DNA from: an uncultured Prevotellaceae bacterium | Lineage (GTDB): Bacteria; Bacteroidota; Bacteroidia; Bacteroidales; Bacteroidaceae | Assembly (NCBI GenBank): GCA_900313615.1 | Contig: OMRP01000011.1 | Coordinates: forward strand, 1 to 64,000 | Direction: 5' to 3' | DNA: 64,000 nt | Shown: piece by piece, positions 41,630 to 51,167 of the stretch | How positions within the stretch are numbered: position 1 is the first letter of the stretch | Layout: each line of letters begins with the position of its first letter | Made by a program: the position numbers and the translations under genes | Notes under the pieces: generated by a model | Databases searched by the model: none | Told to the model about the DNA's origin: nothing | What the model saw: only the letters and a program-made list of their open reading frames with translations

Positions 41630-42286
41630 CTATAACTTCTCGCCGTAGCAGAGGTCGCCGCAGTCGCCGAAGCCTGGAACGATGTATTTATGTTCGTTCA
41701 TGCCGGGGTCGATGGCTGCGCACCATAGCGTGGTGTCGTCGGGTACCGCCTGGCGTACGATGTCGATGCCCTCTTCTGTGCCGATGACACAGGCGATATG
41801 CAGTGCCGCGGGTTTGCCCGTCTTGAGCAGGGCCTCATAACTGGCCGCCATGGAGCCTCCTGTGGCTAGCATGGGGTCGGCAATGATGAGTGTCTTGCCC
41901 TCGATGGTAGGTGTCGCCATGTATTCCGTATGTACGCCCACCTCGGTGTGCTCGCGGTTGGTGTACATGCGGAAGGCCGATACGAAGGCGTTGGCGGCAT
42001 GGTCGAACACGTCGAGAAAACCCTCGTGGAAGGGTAGTCCGGCACGGAGGATGGTAGCTAGGAGGATATCGGCATTGGGCATGTCGATGTGTGCCGTGCC
42101 CAATGGGGTAGTTACCTCGCGTGGTTCATAGGGTAACGTCTTGGATATTTCGTAGGCCATCATTTGTCCGATGCGGCGTATGTTGTTGCGGAATAAATGA
42201 CGGTTTTGTTGATATTGGGTGTCGCGTATCTCAGCCAAGTATTGGTTGATGACAGAATGGTTGTCGCTGAGGTTGATAATGGTCAT
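41630..42286 (-). CDS. upp: Uracil phosphoribosyltransferase
   Basis: A protein of 218 residues that makes UMP from uracil and PRPP (pyrimidine salvage). The PRPP loop is IADPMLATGGSM (about 135-146); the uracil-binding C-terminus YIVPGFGDCGDLCYG is clear, and the N-terminal LAEIRDTQ/RRIGQMMAYEI and LRAGLPFHEGF blocks match the family. It is a single gene with its own -7 box, convergent with korB. The start MTIINLSDNHSV is slightly longer than the classic enterobacterial form, as usual in Bacteroidetes. Confidence 0.94.
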   Translation of the reverse strand: MTIINLSDNHSVINQYLAEIRDTQYQQNRHLFRNNIRRIGQMMAYEISKTLPYEPREVTTPLGTAHIDMPNADILLATILRAGLPFHEGFLDVFDHAANAFVSAFRMYTNREHTEVGVHTEYMATPTIEGKTLIIADPMLATGGSMAASYEALLKTGKPAALHIACVIGTEEGIDIVRQAVPDDTTLWCAAIDPGMNEHKYIVPGFGDCGDLCYGEKL

Positions 42287-42298
42287 GGGAAGATTGAT

Positions 42299-42345
42299 TT
42301 AGGGTTTATGAATTATGGTTTAGGGGTTTAGTGTTTGGGGCTTAA
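42299..42345. repeat. TTTAGGGTTTATGAATTATGG short-period tract
   Basis: Irregular direct repeats of (T)AGGGGTTTAG/GGTTTA in the leader of upp. The same GGGGTTTAG string type occurs in the miaB insert (8979-9024, minus strand). Confidence 0.6.
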
Positions 42346-42352
42346 GGTGCTG

Positions 42353-42360
42353 CAAAGATA
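42353..42360 (-). promoter_or_regulatory. -7 box TATCTTTG for upp
   Basis: A minus-strand TAnnTTTG match, 67 bases before the ATG at 42286. A plus-strand TATTTTTG lies beside it at 42363-42370, in pckA direction. Confidence 0.6.
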
Positions 42361-42489
42361 ATTATTTTTGCAAAGTGAATGTGTCAAAACAGTTATAAGA
42401 CAGCACGTTTTTAAAAACTTTAACCAAAAAACGTCTGTTGCACAATCAAAAAAGTGTGTGCAAAGAACAATCTTACTCTCAAAAATTTG

Positions 42490-42497
42490 TAACTTTG
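42490..42497 (+). promoter_or_regulatory. -7 box TAACTTTG for pckA
   Basis: A TAnnTTTG match 62 bases before the ATG at 42560; the leader is AT-rich. Confidence 0.65.
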
Positions 42498-42559
42498 TAG
42501 CCGAATTTTAAAGATTTGTATTACGGATATAATATTTCACAATTTAAATACTACAAAAA

Positions 42560-44182
42560 ATGGCAAAGTTTGAAAAGTCTGTTTTGGAGAAGTACGGTAT
42601 TACTGGAACTACCGAAGTACTTTACAACCCCTCGTATGAGGTGCTTTTCGCAGAAGAGACCAAAGAAGGTCTGGAAGGTTTTGACAAAGGACAATTGACC
42701 GAATTGGATGCTGTCAATGTGATGACGGGTATCTATACTGGCCGTTCGCCTAAGGACAAATACATCGTTGACGATGCCCAGAGCCACGACAAGGTGTGGT
42801 GGACCACTGAGGGCTATCCCAACGACAACCACCCCATGAGCGAAGCTGTGTGGAAAGAAGTGAAAGAGATTGCCGTCAAGGAACTCTGCAACAAACGCCT
42901 CTTCGTGGTAGATGCTTTCTGTGGTGCTAACGAAGGTACCCGTTTGGCAGTGCGTTTCATCATGGAAGTGGCTTGGCAGGCCCATTTCATCAAGAATATG
43001 TTCATCCAGCCCAGCGAGGCCGAGTTGGAGAACTTTGAGCCCAACTTCGTTATCTACAACGCTTCGAAAGCCAAGGTAGAGAACTACAAGGAACTGGGTC
43101 TGCGTAGCGAGACCTGTGTGGCATTCAACACCACCAGCCGCGAGCAGTGCATCATCAACACCTGGTATGGTGGTGAGATGAAGAAGGGTATGTTCTCGAT
43201 GATGAACTACTTCCTGCCGCTGCAGGGCATCGCTGCCATGCACTGCTCTGCCAACACCGATATGGAAGGCAAGAACACCGCCATCTTCTTCGGTCTCTCC
43301 GGTACCGGTAAGACCACCCTTTCCACCGACCCGAAACGTCTGCTCATCGGCGACGACGAGCACGGATGGGACGACGACGGTGTGTTCAACTTCGAAGGTG
43401 GCTGCTATGCGAAGGTCATCAACCTCGACAAAGAGAGTGAGCCCGATATCTACAACGCTATTCGCCGTGACGCCTTGTTGGAGAACGTTACTGTTGCTGA
43501 AGATGGTAAGATTGATTTCGCCGACAAGAGCGTGACCGAGAACACCCGCGTGAGCTATCCTATCGAGCACATCGAGAAGATTGTGAAGCCCATCTATGGC
43601 AAGAGCGCTGGTCCTGCCGCCGAGAATGTTATCTTCCTGAGCGCCGACGCTTTCGGCGTGCTGCCTCCGGTGAGCATCCTCGACCCCGAACAGACCAAAT
43701 ATTACTTCCTGAGCGGATTCACCGCCAAGTTGGCTGGTACAGAGCGTGGCATCACTGAGCCCACTCCCACCTTCTCTGCTTGCTTCGGCCAGGCTTTCCT
43801 CGAACTGCATCCTACCAAATATGCTGAGGAACTGGTGAAGCGCATGGAAAAGAGCGGTGCCAAGGCTTATCTGGTGAACACCGGTTGGAATGGTACGGGC
43901 AAGCGTATCTCCATCAAGGACACCCGTGGTATCATCGATGCCATCCTCGGTGGTGCTATTCTGAAGGCTCCTACCAAGCGTATTCCTTACTTCAACCTCG
44001 AAGTGCCCACGGAACTCGACGGTGTGGCCTGGGGCATCTTGGATCCTCGTGATACCTATCAGAACCGTGCTGAGTGGGATGAGAAAGCCAAAGACCTGGC
44101 TGGACGTTTCATCAAGAACTTCGTGAAGTACGAGGGCAACGAGGCTGGCAAGGCGCTCGTGGCTGCTGGACCGAAACTGTAA
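42560..44182 (+). CDS. pckA: Phosphoenolpyruvate carboxykinase (ATP)
   Basis: A protein of 540 residues, the full family length. The phosphate-binding loop [13 protein letters not shown] (about 248-260) is followed by the metal site in [20 protein letters not shown], and the substrate-site Arg/Lys blocks GRSPKDK and NTSWYGGE-like [12 protein letters not shown] are present. It interconverts oxaloacetate + ATP and PEP + CO2 + ADP. In gut Bacteroidetes it often runs toward oxaloacetate, feeding the succinate/propionate route. It is a single gene with its own promoter and a strong terminator. Codon use is highly biased, as expected for high expression. Confidence 0.97.
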   Translation: MAKFEKSVLEKYGITGTTEVLYNPSYEVLFAEETKEGLEGFDKGQLTELDAVNVMTGIYTGRSPKDKYIVDDAQSHDKVWWTTEGYPNDNHPMSEAVWKEVKEIAVKELCNKRLFVVDAFCGANEGTRLAVRFIMEVAWQAHFIKNMFIQPSEAELENFEPNFVIYNASKAKVENYKELGLRSETCVAFNTTSREQCIINTWYGGEMKKGMFSMMNYFLPLQGIAAMHCSANTDMEGKNTAIFFGLSGTGKTTLSTDPKRLLIGDDEHGWDDDGVFNFEGGCYAKVINLDKESEPDIYNAIRRDALLENVTVAEDGKIDFADKSVTENTRVSYPIEHIEKIVKPIYGKSAGPAAENVIFLSADAFGVLPPVSILDPEQTKYYFLSGFTAKLAGTERGITEPTPTFSACFGQAFLELHPTKYAEELVKRMEKSGAKAYLVNTGWNGTGKRISIKDTRGIIDAILGGAILKAPTKRIPYFNLEVPTELDGVAWGILDPRDTYQNRAEWDEKAKDLAGRFIKNFVKYEGNEAGKALVAAGPKL

Positions 44183-44226
44183 TTATTCCTTACCCTCAAA
44201 ACGGAGGGATTAGGAATGAAGCATAC

Positions 44227-44256
44227 GGGACATCCTTTTTAGGGTGTCCCTTTTTT
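44227..44256 (+). terminator. Terminator of pckA
   Basis: GGGACA (44227-44232) pairs with TGTCCC (44245-44250), extended by CC/GG pairs inside, and is followed by six Ts. Confidence 0.88.
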
Positions 44257-44363
44257 GCTACGAATTTTTTAGAACATGAATTGTGCCGTTGATTTATGTC
44301 AAAAAACTTCACGAAAAAAGCAGAAAGAGGGTGGGGAATAATAGATGGTTGCCGTAAATGCGC

Positions 44364-44371
44364 TATCTTTG
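44364..44371 (+). promoter_or_regulatory. -7 box TATCTTTG for the 33-residue peptide gene
   Basis: A TAnnTTTG match 60 bases before the ATG at 44431. Confidence 0.55.
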
Positions 44372-44430
44372 CATCGTGTTCGTGAGAATACTTATTCATA
44401 GGTTAGTAGTTTGATAGATTTTTTAAGGTA

Positions 44431-44532
44431 ATGATTATGTTATTAGATTTTGAAACAGCCATGGTATTGGCTTTTGTGGGATTGATGACCACCCTTTGTG
44501 TGGTCCGTCTGATGAAGACCAATATCCGTTAA
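44431..44532 (+). CDS. 33-residue predicted membrane peptide
   Basis: A small open frame with its own promoter-like box (44364-44371), AAGG just before the ATG, and a terminator 12 bases after the stop. The peptide starts MIMLLDFETAMVLAFVGL and ends VVRLMKTNIR: one hydrophobic helix (about 9-25), a short acidic N-side and a basic C-side, suggesting an inner-membrane peptide with the tail in the cytoplasm. I do not recognise a family. It could be a small subunit of a transporter or respiratory complex, or a regulator; no partner gene is adjacent. The complete promoter-gene-terminator unit is the main support. Confidence 0.6.
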   Translation: MIMLLDFETAMVLAFVGLMTTLCVVRLMKTNIR

Positions 44533-44543
44533 GATGTTTTCAG

Positions 44544-44582
44544 GAGGCCGGGATGAGCGATTCATGTCGTCCTCTTTTTTTT
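44544..44582 (+). terminator. Terminator after the 33-residue peptide gene
   Basis: Arms 44544-44556 and 44562-44574 pair with two mismatches around GCGAT; eight Ts follow (44575-44582). Confidence 0.7.
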
Positions 44583-44676
44583 GTCTCAAACTCTAAACAG
44601 ACCTTAAAAATGCCCATTTATTCAATAATTTGTGTAATAATGAAGCAAAAAGATGTCGTTTTTGCGGATTTCTGCT

Positions 44677-44684
44677 TAAATTTG
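44677..44684 (+). promoter_or_regulatory. -7 box TAAATTTG for the DUF6242 gene
   Basis: A TAnnTTTG match followed by CACCCTAAAG, giving a leader of about 105 bases before the ATG at 44796. The leader contains a GC-rich part (44705-44755) with short inverted repeats such as GAGCG/CGCTC; no known riboswitch is recognised. Confidence 0.6.
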
Positions 44685-44795
44685 CACCCTAAAGAACCAT
44701 AACCGACAGCGTTACGACACGTCGAGCGGCCTGTAATGTGCGCTCCGAGGTCAGAGGTGTGGTTTGCGAAATGTATATTTTTAATCTGAAAACGG

Positions 44796-46244
44796 ATGAA
44801 AAAACTATTCTCGCCCTTGGCATGGCTTTTCATGGCAGTCGTCATGTTTGCGTCGTGTCTTGGCGACAGTGAAGACGAAAGCGTATATTACAAGGATACA
44901 GCCATCTCTTCGTTTGTGCTGGGTACGATGAACCGTTACCTGCATACCACGAGCAGTATAGGCACCGACAGCGTCTACAAGCAGACTTATGCGGGCAGCG
45001 CCTATAAATTCTATATCGATCATGTCAACCGTACGGTTTACAACACCGACTCGTTGCCCTATGGCACCGACGCCAAGCATGTGGTATGCATCATTACCTC
45101 CAAGAATCTGGGTTCTATTGGTATCAAGAGTTTGATTAGCGACTCTATTTTTGCCTACAGAAGTAGCGACTCCATCGATTTCTCATCGCCACGTATCGTC
45201 AGGATTTTGTCGAACGATATGTCATCGATACGCGATTATACCGTCAAGGTGAATGTGCATCAAGAACGAGCCGATGAATTTAAGTGGCAGCAGATGACCA
45301 CGCCGGAGTGGATGGCCAGCATGCAGAAGGTGCGCGCCTTGTCTTGCGGTGATCGTATGTTTGTCTTCGGCTCCACTGATGGTACTTCGGGCGTCATCTA
45401 TTCTTCGCCCATTGCAGATGGCAACAGTTGGACTGCCGTCACAACCGACATCAGCACGCCGCTGGCCGCCGACATCGTAGAAAATGTGGCAGTGAAAGAC
45501 GACATGTTGTATATGAAAGTGGGCGATGCGTTGATGCGAAGCGCCAATGGCGAGAACTGGGAAACGGTAAGCGACCCATTCGGTTCGGGGCTGAAATCAT
45601 TTTACGGCACTTCTTCCAATCTCTTCTTCGCAGCTGGTACCGATGGCGCCTTGTACGCCTCGGATAATGGTTCCAGTTGGTGGGTTGAGCCTTTGGATGA
45701 CCAAACTACGAAACTCCCCACGACCGACATCAATATCGTGTCGTCACCTCTGGTTACCGATGAAACGGCAGAGCGTATCGTCATCTTGGGCAACCGCGAC
45801 ATAACCGCCTATCCCGATGATGATTGTGCCGTGGCATGGGCAAAGGTTTGTCTGCTTCCAGAGGTAGAAGAACCAGGAAACATGGACATCAAGTCGTCGT
45901 GGATGTTGCTCGACACCTCTGTCAAGAGTTATGCCCTGCCCAGGATGAACCATCTTGTGGCTATCCCCTATGCCGATGGACTGTTGGCCTTGGGTGCCGA
46001 AGGGCTGGGCGCCTGCAATTTAGCCGCCTTCTCACGTTTCTACCTGAGTTTGGATGGTGGCATCAACTGGGTGAAAGATAGCCGTTTCTCCCTTCCCAAG
46101 ACATTCGTCAGCGGCAGTGCCTTTGCCATGACTGTCGACAGCAACCATTTTATATGGCTGTTCTGCTCTGAAAGTGGACAAGTGTGGCGTGGACGTCTCA
46201 ACGAATCGGGATGGCAGAAAGAAGAAAAGGCCGTCACGGAATAA
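44796..46244 (+). CDS. DUF6242 family lipoprotein with BNR/sialidase-like repeats
   Basis: A protein of 482 residues with a lipoprotein signal (MKKLFSPLAWLFMAVVMFASC, Cys 21). Residues ~22-160 are an N-terminal beta part, and the rest shows repeated beta-propeller-like units with Asp-box-type elements (YSSPIADGNSWTAV, MRSANGENWETV, YASDNGSSWWVEP, YLSLDGGINWV). The overall pattern matches the DUF6242 group of Bacteroidales lipoproteins, of unknown function. It lies about 90 bases upstream of the DUF6089 gene and the uppS-bamA block, with no clear promoter between, so co-transcription is possible. Sialidase activity should not be assumed. Confidence 0.82.
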   Translation: MKKLFSPLAWLFMAVVMFASCLGDSEDESVYYKDTAISSFVLGTMNRYLHTTSSIGTDSVYKQTYAGSAYKFYIDHVNRTVYNTDSLPYGTDAKHVVCIITSKNLGSIGIKSLISDSIFAYRSSDSIDFSSPRIVRILSNDMSSIRDYTVKVNVHQERADEFKWQQMTTPEWMASMQKVRALSCGDRMFVFGSTDGTSGVIYSSPIADGNSWTAVTTDISTPLAADIVENVAVKDDMLYMKVGDALMRSANGENWETVSDPFGSGLKSFYGTSSNLFFAAGTDGALYASDNGSSWWVEPLDDQTTKLPTTDINIVSSPLVTDETAERIVILGNRDITAYPDDDCAVAWAKVCLLPEVEEPGNMDIKSSWMLLDTSVKSYALPRMNHLVAIPYADGLLALGAEGLGACNLAAFSRFYLSLDGGINWVKDSRFSLPKTFVSGSAFAMTVDSNHFIWLFCSESGQVWRGRLNESGWQKEEKAVTE

Positions 46245-46337
46245 AATCAAGGAGTAGGAGTAGGGAGTAAGGAAATGAGCCTGCGGGTATTTTTCTGAAT
46301 TCTAATTCATAACTCTTAACTCATAAAAATAAAGAAT

Positions 46338-47021
46338 ATGCGCCGACTGTTTCCACTTTTCATAATGCTGATGACCATGACCACCGCCATGGCCCAGGAC
46401 GACGTGGAATATCAGATGGAAGTAGGCGGCGGCGTGGGACTGCTCAATTACCAAGGCGACTTCAACGGTTCGCTGACCAAGAACATACAACCCATGGGCG
46501 TTGCCGTGCTTCGCCGAGCGTTCAACCCGTACATGGGTCTGCGCGCCGACTTGGGTGTGGGAAAAATCAAGGGTTCGTCTGCTGATGCCGACACCTACTA
46601 TCCCAACATTGATGCCACCCCTTATAAGTTTGACAACCTGCTGGTGGACCTCAGCGTGATGTATGAATGTAATTTCTGGCCCTATGGCACAGGTCGCGAT
46701 TATCGCGGTGCCAAGCGCATCACACCCTATGTGTTTGCCGGTCTCGGTGGCACTTTTGTCAAGGGCGATGAGAAGAATGTGTTCACAGCCAATGTGCCTT
46801 TCGGACTAGGCGTGAAATATAAAATAGGCGACCGCATGAACCTCGGTCTGAGTTATGCCATGCATATCTCGATGAGTGACATGTTGGATGGCAACAAAGA
46901 CCCCTATGGCATCAAGAGCAGTGGATTGTTCAAGAATACCGACTGCTACGGTATGCTCCAACTGACTCTGACCTATAGCTTCATGGCTAAATGCCGCACC
47001 TGCCACAACGATGACTATTAA
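46338..47021 (+). CDS. DUF6089 family outer-membrane beta-barrel protein
   Basis: A protein of 227 residues with signal peptide MRRLFPLFIMLMTMTTAMAQ. The body is an eight-strand-like barrel sequence: GGGVGLLNYQGDF, LRADLGVGKIKG, YVFAGLGGTFVKG, FGLGVKYKIGDRMNLGLSY, closing MLQLTLTYSF, then a short CRTCHNDDY tail. DUF6089 genes are regularly found just upstream of uppS-bamA in Bacteroidetes, as here. That steady position suggests a link to envelope assembly, but no activity is known. Confidence 0.88.
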   Translation: MRRLFPLFIMLMTMTTAMAQDDVEYQMEVGGGVGLLNYQGDFNGSLTKNIQPMGVAVLRRAFNPYMGLRADLGVGKIKGSSADADTYYPNIDATPYKFDNLLVDLSVMYECNFWPYGTGRDYRGAKRITPYVFAGLGGTFVKGDEKNVFTANVPFGLGVKYKIGDRMNLGLSYAMHISMSDMLDGNKDPYGIKSSGLFKNTDCYGMLQLTLTYSFMAKCRTCHNDDY

Positions 47022-47079
47022 GATTTAATGAGGCTTAGGGCTGAGTGTTGGAAGGGTGAATAGAAATTTGTCATTTGAA

Positions 47080-47820
47080 ATGAACATAGAAATAGACAAG
47101 AATCGCATACCACAGCATATTGCCATTATCATGGATGGCAATGGGCGCTGGGCCACTGAACGCGGACAGTCTCGCAGTTACGGCCACCAGGCCGGTGTCG
47201 AGTCGGTGCGTGCCGTGACCACGGTATGTAAAAATATAGGCGTGAAATACCTCACCCTCTACACCTTCTCCACCGAGAATTGGAACCGTCCGGAAGATGA
47301 GGTGGCGGCGCTTATGGCCTTGGTGCTTTCCGCCCTGGAGGAAGAGATTTTCATGAAGAACAATGTGCGTCTGCGTGTCATTGGCGACTTCGACCGTTTG
47401 CCCGCCGTTGTGCAGGATAAACTCAACGAGGTGATGGAGCATACTGCAGCCAATGATGCGATGACCATGACGTTGGCCCTGAGTTATTCGTCGAGATGGG
47501 AGATCACGCGGGCTGCGAAACAAATAGCCGCCGCGGTGGCCGAAGGCAAGATGCGTGTTGATGATATCTGCGAGGACACGCTCTCGGCGCACATGAACAC
47601 CAGTTATATGCCCGATCCCGACCTGCTCATACGCACAGGCGGCGAGGTGAGGGTCTCCAATTACCTGCTTTGGCAGATAGCCTATTCGGAATTGTATTTC
47701 TGCGACACTTACTGGCCAGATTTCGGAGAGGACAACTTGTTGGAGGCCATTGCCGACTACCAACGTAGGCAACGCAGGTTCGGAAAGACCGAAGCACAGG
47801 TGGAAGAGATGGAACAATAG
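47080..47820 (+). CDS. uppS: Isoprenyl transferase (undecaprenyl diphosphate synthase)
   Basis: A protein of 246 residues. It condenses farnesyl diphosphate with isopentenyl diphosphates to make the C55 lipid carrier used for peptidoglycan and glycans. Family blocks: [12 protein letters not shown] with the catalytic Asp, [15 protein letters not shown], and [23 protein letters not shown] near the C-terminus. The ATG at 47080 ([13 protein letters not shown]) fits the family length better than the in-frame GTG at 47056. It lies between the DUF6089 gene and bamA (30-base gap), the standard Bacteroidetes order. Confidence 0.95.
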   Translation: MNIEIDKNRIPQHIAIIMDGNGRWATERGQSRSYGHQAGVESVRAVTTVCKNIGVKYLTLYTFSTENWNRPEDEVAALMALVLSALEEEIFMKNNVRLRVIGDFDRLPAVVQDKLNEVMEHTAANDAMTMTLALSYSSRWEITRAAKQIAAAVAEGKMRVDDICEDTLSAHMNTSYMPDPDLLIRTGGEVRVSNYLLWQIAYSELYFCDTYWPDFGEDNLLEAIADYQRRQRRFGKTEAQVEEMEQ

Positions 47821-47850
47821 TGAAATGAACAAGGTTTTTCGATTCAATCG

Positions 47851-50478
47851 ATGATGAAATATATAAATAAGGTGATATTGTCTGTGCTGGCGATGCTGTT
47901 CAGCACGGCTCTCTATGCTCAGCAACGAGTGGAGCGTCCCGACGTGTCGTATGCTGGCACGCCGCGTACCTGTAAGCTTGCCGGACTGACCGTGTCGGGT
48001 GTGGAAGGTTACGAAGATTATGTGTTGTTGGGTATCTCCGGTCTTAGCGTAGGACAACAGGTGACGATTCCCGGAAATGAGGTGACAGATGCGGTGAAAC
48101 GCTATTGGCGCCACGGATTGTTCTCCGAAGTCCAAGTTCTCGTCGACAGCATCGTGGGCGACAATGCCTACCTACACATCAAGTTGGCGATACGTCCGCG
48201 TATCTCGACTATCAACTATATCGGTCTGAAGAAGTCGGAGCGTGAGGATATGGAGCAAAAACTGGGTATCATCAAGGGTGGGCAGGTGACGCCAAACATC
48301 CTCGACCGTGCCAAAATCTTGGCCAAGCGCTATTTCGACGACAAGGGTTACAAAAATGCCGAGATTACCATCAACCAGCGTGATGATGTGGCGAACAAGA
48401 ACCAGGTAATTCTCGATGTTATCGTCGACAAGAAAGAGAAGATGAAGGTGCGCCACATTATCATCGAGGGCAATGACCACTTGTCGGATTCGAAAATCAA
48501 GGGTGGAATGTTCAGCAAGGGAGCCTTCTCCAAGACCCATGAGGCAGGTAAGTTTGCCAATATCTTCAAGTCGAAGAAGTTTACCCCGGAACGGTGGAAG
48601 GAAGACAAGCAGAATCTGATAGAGAAATACAATGAATATGGTTACCGTGATGCCACCATCCTGGCCGACAGCGTTTGGAACAACGACGAGAAGCATGTGA
48701 ATGTGTATGTGAAGGTGGACGAGGGACGTCAGTATTTCATCCGCAACATCACATGGGTGGGCAACACCGTTTATCCCACCGACAAGTTGAGTCAGACGCT
48801 GGGCATGGAGAAAGGTGATGTGTACAACCAGAAACTGCTCAACAAACGCCTCACCGAGGATGACGATGCCGTGGGCAACCTGTATTGGAACAACGGTTAC
48901 CTGTTCTACCAACTGCAGCCTACCGAGGTGAACATCGTGGGTGACAGCATCGATTTGGAGATGCGTATCACCGAAGGCATACAGGCACACATCAGCCATG
49001 TGAACATTTTTGGCAATACGCGACTTTATGAAAATGTGGTGCGTCGTGAGTTGCGCACAAAGCCCGGCGACCTGTTCTCGAAGGAGGCACTCATGCGTTC
49101 GGCACGTGAATTGGCTTCCATGGGACATTTCGACCCGGAGAAAGTGAACCCCGACGTGCAGCCAAACTACGAAGAGGGTACCGTGGACATCAACTGGAAC
49201 CTTGAACAGAAGTCGAACGACCAGATAGAATTCTCATTGGGTTGGGGACAGACAGGTGTCATTGGTCGTATAGGTCTGAAGCTCAACAACTTCTCCATGG
49301 CCAACCTGTTCAACAAGAATAAGGAACATCGTGGCATTCTTCCTATCGGCGATGGTGAGGTGCTTTCCATCGGCGCTCAGACCAATGGTACATACTACCA
49401 GTCGTACAACCTTTCTTATTCCACAGCTTGGTTTGGTGGCAAGCGTCCCATCCAGTTCAGCTTTGGTGTATATTTCTCGAAGCAGACCGACGTGTCGAGT
49501 TCGTACTACAACAGCGGTTACATGAACAATTATTATAATTACCTGTATGGCATCGGCTCATATCAAGGCGGTTATTATAATTCATACGAAAACTATTACG
49601 ACCCCGACAAATACGTCAAACTGTTGGGTGCTTCGTTGGGATGGGGTAAACGTCTGAGTTGGCCCGACGACTACTTCACGCTTTCGATGAACCTGTCGTA
49701 CACCCGCTATATGCTCAAGAACTGGCGTTATTTCCTCATGACATCAGGAAACTCGAACAACTTGAATCTTGGCATTTCCCTCAACAGAACATCCGTTGAC
49801 AACCCACTCTTCCCACGTTCGGGTAGTGAATTCTCCGCATCGGTGTCAATTACGCCGCCATGGTCGTTGTGGGACGACAAAGACTATTCGCAGTTGGCCA
49901 ACAACGTCAAGTCACCCACCTATGTGCAAGAGCAGCAGGAGAAATACCGTTGGGTGGAATACCATAAGTGGAAATTCAAGGCCCGTACGTTCACCGCACT
50001 GACCAACAACGTGAAGTGCCTTGTGCTCATGGCCCGTGTGGAGTTCGGTCTGCTGGGTTCGTACAACAAATACAAGAAATCTCCCTTTGAGACGTTCTAT
50101 ATGGGTGGTGACGGTATGAGTGGTTATAGTACAGGTTATGCCGAGGAAACCATCGGTTTGCGTGGTTATGAGAACGGCTCGCTTACCCCCTATGGTTATT
50201 CGGGTTATGCCTATGACCGCATGACACTCGAGTTGCGTTATCCCTTCTTGCTGGGCAATACCACCATCTATGGTCTCGGGTTCGTCGAAGGAGGTAATGC
50301 GTGGGCCGATACCAAGGACTTCAATCCCTTCAACATGAAACGCAGTGCCGGTTTAGGTGTCCGTATCTTCCTGCCTATGGTGGGCCTGATGGGTATCGAC
50401 TGGGCCTATGGTTTCGACAGTGTGTGGGGCAAGAAAGGTGGCAGCCAGTTCCACTTCATTCTCGGACAGGAATTCTAG
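47851..50478 (+). CDS. bamA: Outer-membrane protein assembly factor BamA
   Basis: A protein of 875 residues with signal peptide (MMKYINKVILSVLAMLFSTALYAQ), five POTRA domains (about 40-430) and a C-terminal 16-strand barrel ending FHFILGQEF with a terminal Phe. It inserts beta-barrel proteins into the outer membrane. The POTRA part includes RRELRTKPGDLFSKEALMRS and the barrel the VRGYENG-like LRGYENGSLTPYGYSG. Compared with E. coli (810) the barrel has extra Tyr/Asn-rich loops (NSGYMNNYYNYLYGIGSYQG near 550). The gene order uppS-bamA-ompH is typical. Confidence 0.96.
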   Translation: MMKYINKVILSVLAMLFSTALYAQQRVERPDVSYAGTPRTCKLAGLTVSGVEGYEDYVLLGISGLSVGQQVTIPGNEVTDAVKRYWRHGLFSEVQVLVDSIVGDNAYLHIKLAIRPRISTINYIGLKKSEREDMEQKLGIIKGGQVTPNILDRAKILAKRYFDDKGYKNAEITINQRDDVANKNQVILDVIVDKKEKMKVRHIIIEGNDHLSDSKIKGGMFSKGAFSKTHEAGKFANIFKSKKFTPERWKEDKQNLIEKYNEYGYRDATILADSVWNNDEKHVNVYVKVDEGRQYFIRNITWVGNTVYPTDKLSQTLGMEKGDVYNQKLLNKRLTEDDDAVGNLYWNNGYLFYQLQPTEVNIVGDSIDLEMRITEGIQAHISHVNIFGNTRLYENVVRRELRTKPGDLFSKEALMRSARELASMGHFDPEKVNPDVQPNYEEGTVDINWNLEQKSNDQIEFSLGWGQTGVIGRIGLKLNNFSMANLFNKNKEHRGILPIGDGEVLSIGAQTNGTYYQSYNLSYSTAWFGGKRPIQFSFGVYFSKQTDVSSSYYNSGYMNNYYNYLYGIGSYQGGYYNSYENYYDPDKYVKLLGASLGWGKRLSWPDDYFTLSMNLSYTRYMLKNWRYFLMTSGNSNNLNLGISLNRTSVDNPLFPRSGSEFSASVSITPPWSLWDDKDYSQLANNVKSPTYVQEQQEKYRWVEYHKWKFKARTFTALTNNVKCLVLMARVEFGLLGSYNKYKKSPFETFYMGGDGMSGYSTGYAEETIGLRGYENGSLTPYGYSGYAYDRMTLELRYPFLLGNTTIYGLGFVEGGNAWADTKDFNPFNMKRSAGLGVRIFLPMVGLMGIDWAYGFDSVWGKKGGSQFHFILGQEF

Positions 50479-50583
50479 GAGCCTAAATAATAATAAAAGT
50501 TAAATAACCGTTGGTGACATGTGACGAATCTCCTGTTTGCCCGTCAAACAAGGGAACCAACAAAAAACAAAAAAAGACAGACG

Positions 50584-51096
50584 ATGAAGAAACTGATGAT
50601 TGTAAGCCTTTTGGCTATGCTGGCCATGGCAAGCCATGCCCAGAAATTTGCATTGGTGGATATGGACTATATCCTTCGCAATGTGCCCGCCTACGAACGT
50701 GCCAACGAACAACTCAACCAAGTGTCGCGCAAGTGGCAAGCCGAGGTTGAGGCGCTCAATACCGAGGCAGCCACCATGTATAAGAACTACCAGAATGAGG
50801 TGGTATTCCTCTCGCAGGAGCAGAAGCAGAAGAAGCAAGAGGAAATCATGAACAAGGAGAAGGAAGCCAGTGAATTGAAGAAGAAATACTTCGGTCCCGA
50901 AGGTGAATTGTTCAAGAAACGCGAGGCATTGATGACCCCCATTCAGGAAGAGATTTACAATGCCGTGAAGGACATCTCCGAACTTCGCGGTTATTCGCTC
51001 GTGCTCGACCGTGCCAGCAATGGAGGTATCATCTTCGGTTCCCCGAAGATAGACATCAGCAACGAAGTGCTCGAAAAATTAGGCTATTCCAATTAA
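50584..51096 (+). CDS. OmpH/Skp family periplasmic chaperone (first of three)
   Basis: A protein of 170 residues with signal peptide MKKLMIVSLLAMLAMASHAQ. The mature start KFALVDMDYILRNVPAYE is the Skp/OmpH head, and residues ~50-120 form a long charged helix pair (EQKQKKQEEIMNKEKEAS). Skp trimers hold unfolded outer-membrane proteins on their way to BamA, whose gene lies just upstream. The ATG at 50584 begins the signal; the in-frame codon at 50521 adds a basic non-signal stretch and was rejected. Confidence 0.92.
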   Translation: MKKLMIVSLLAMLAMASHAQKFALVDMDYILRNVPAYERANEQLNQVSRKWQAEVEALNTEAATMYKNYQNEVVFLSQEQKQKKQEEIMNKEKEASELKKKYFGPEGELFKKREALMTPIQEEIYNAVKDISELRGYSLVLDRASNGGIIFGSPKIDISNEVLEKLGYSN

Positions 51097-51102
51097 TTGT
51101 AG

Positions 51103-51110
51103 TAATTTTG
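51103..51110 (+). promoter_or_regulatory. Internal -7 box TAATTTTG between skp-like genes, with inverted repeat
   Basis: A TAnnTTTG match 58 bases before the ATG at 51168. The inverted repeat TTTGCC (51107-51112) / GGCAAA (51123-51128) overlaps it, so a regulator or a start-site hairpin is possible. Confidence 0.5.
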
Positions 51111-51167
51111 CCGCGCCATTGTGGCAAAGTAACAAGAAATCAAATAATCACTTAATAAACGAACGAA

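Noticed and set aside
42551-43810. A 419-codon open frame antisense to pckA
   Set aside because: It lies entirely opposite a certain gene with strong codon bias; the translated sequence is low in sense (His/Gln/Val-rich) and matches nothing I know. Typical shadow frame.
44698-44760. Possible tRNA or known riboswitch in the GC-rich leader
   Set aside because: No T-loop GTTCRANYC, no acceptor pairing and no riboswitch core I recognise.
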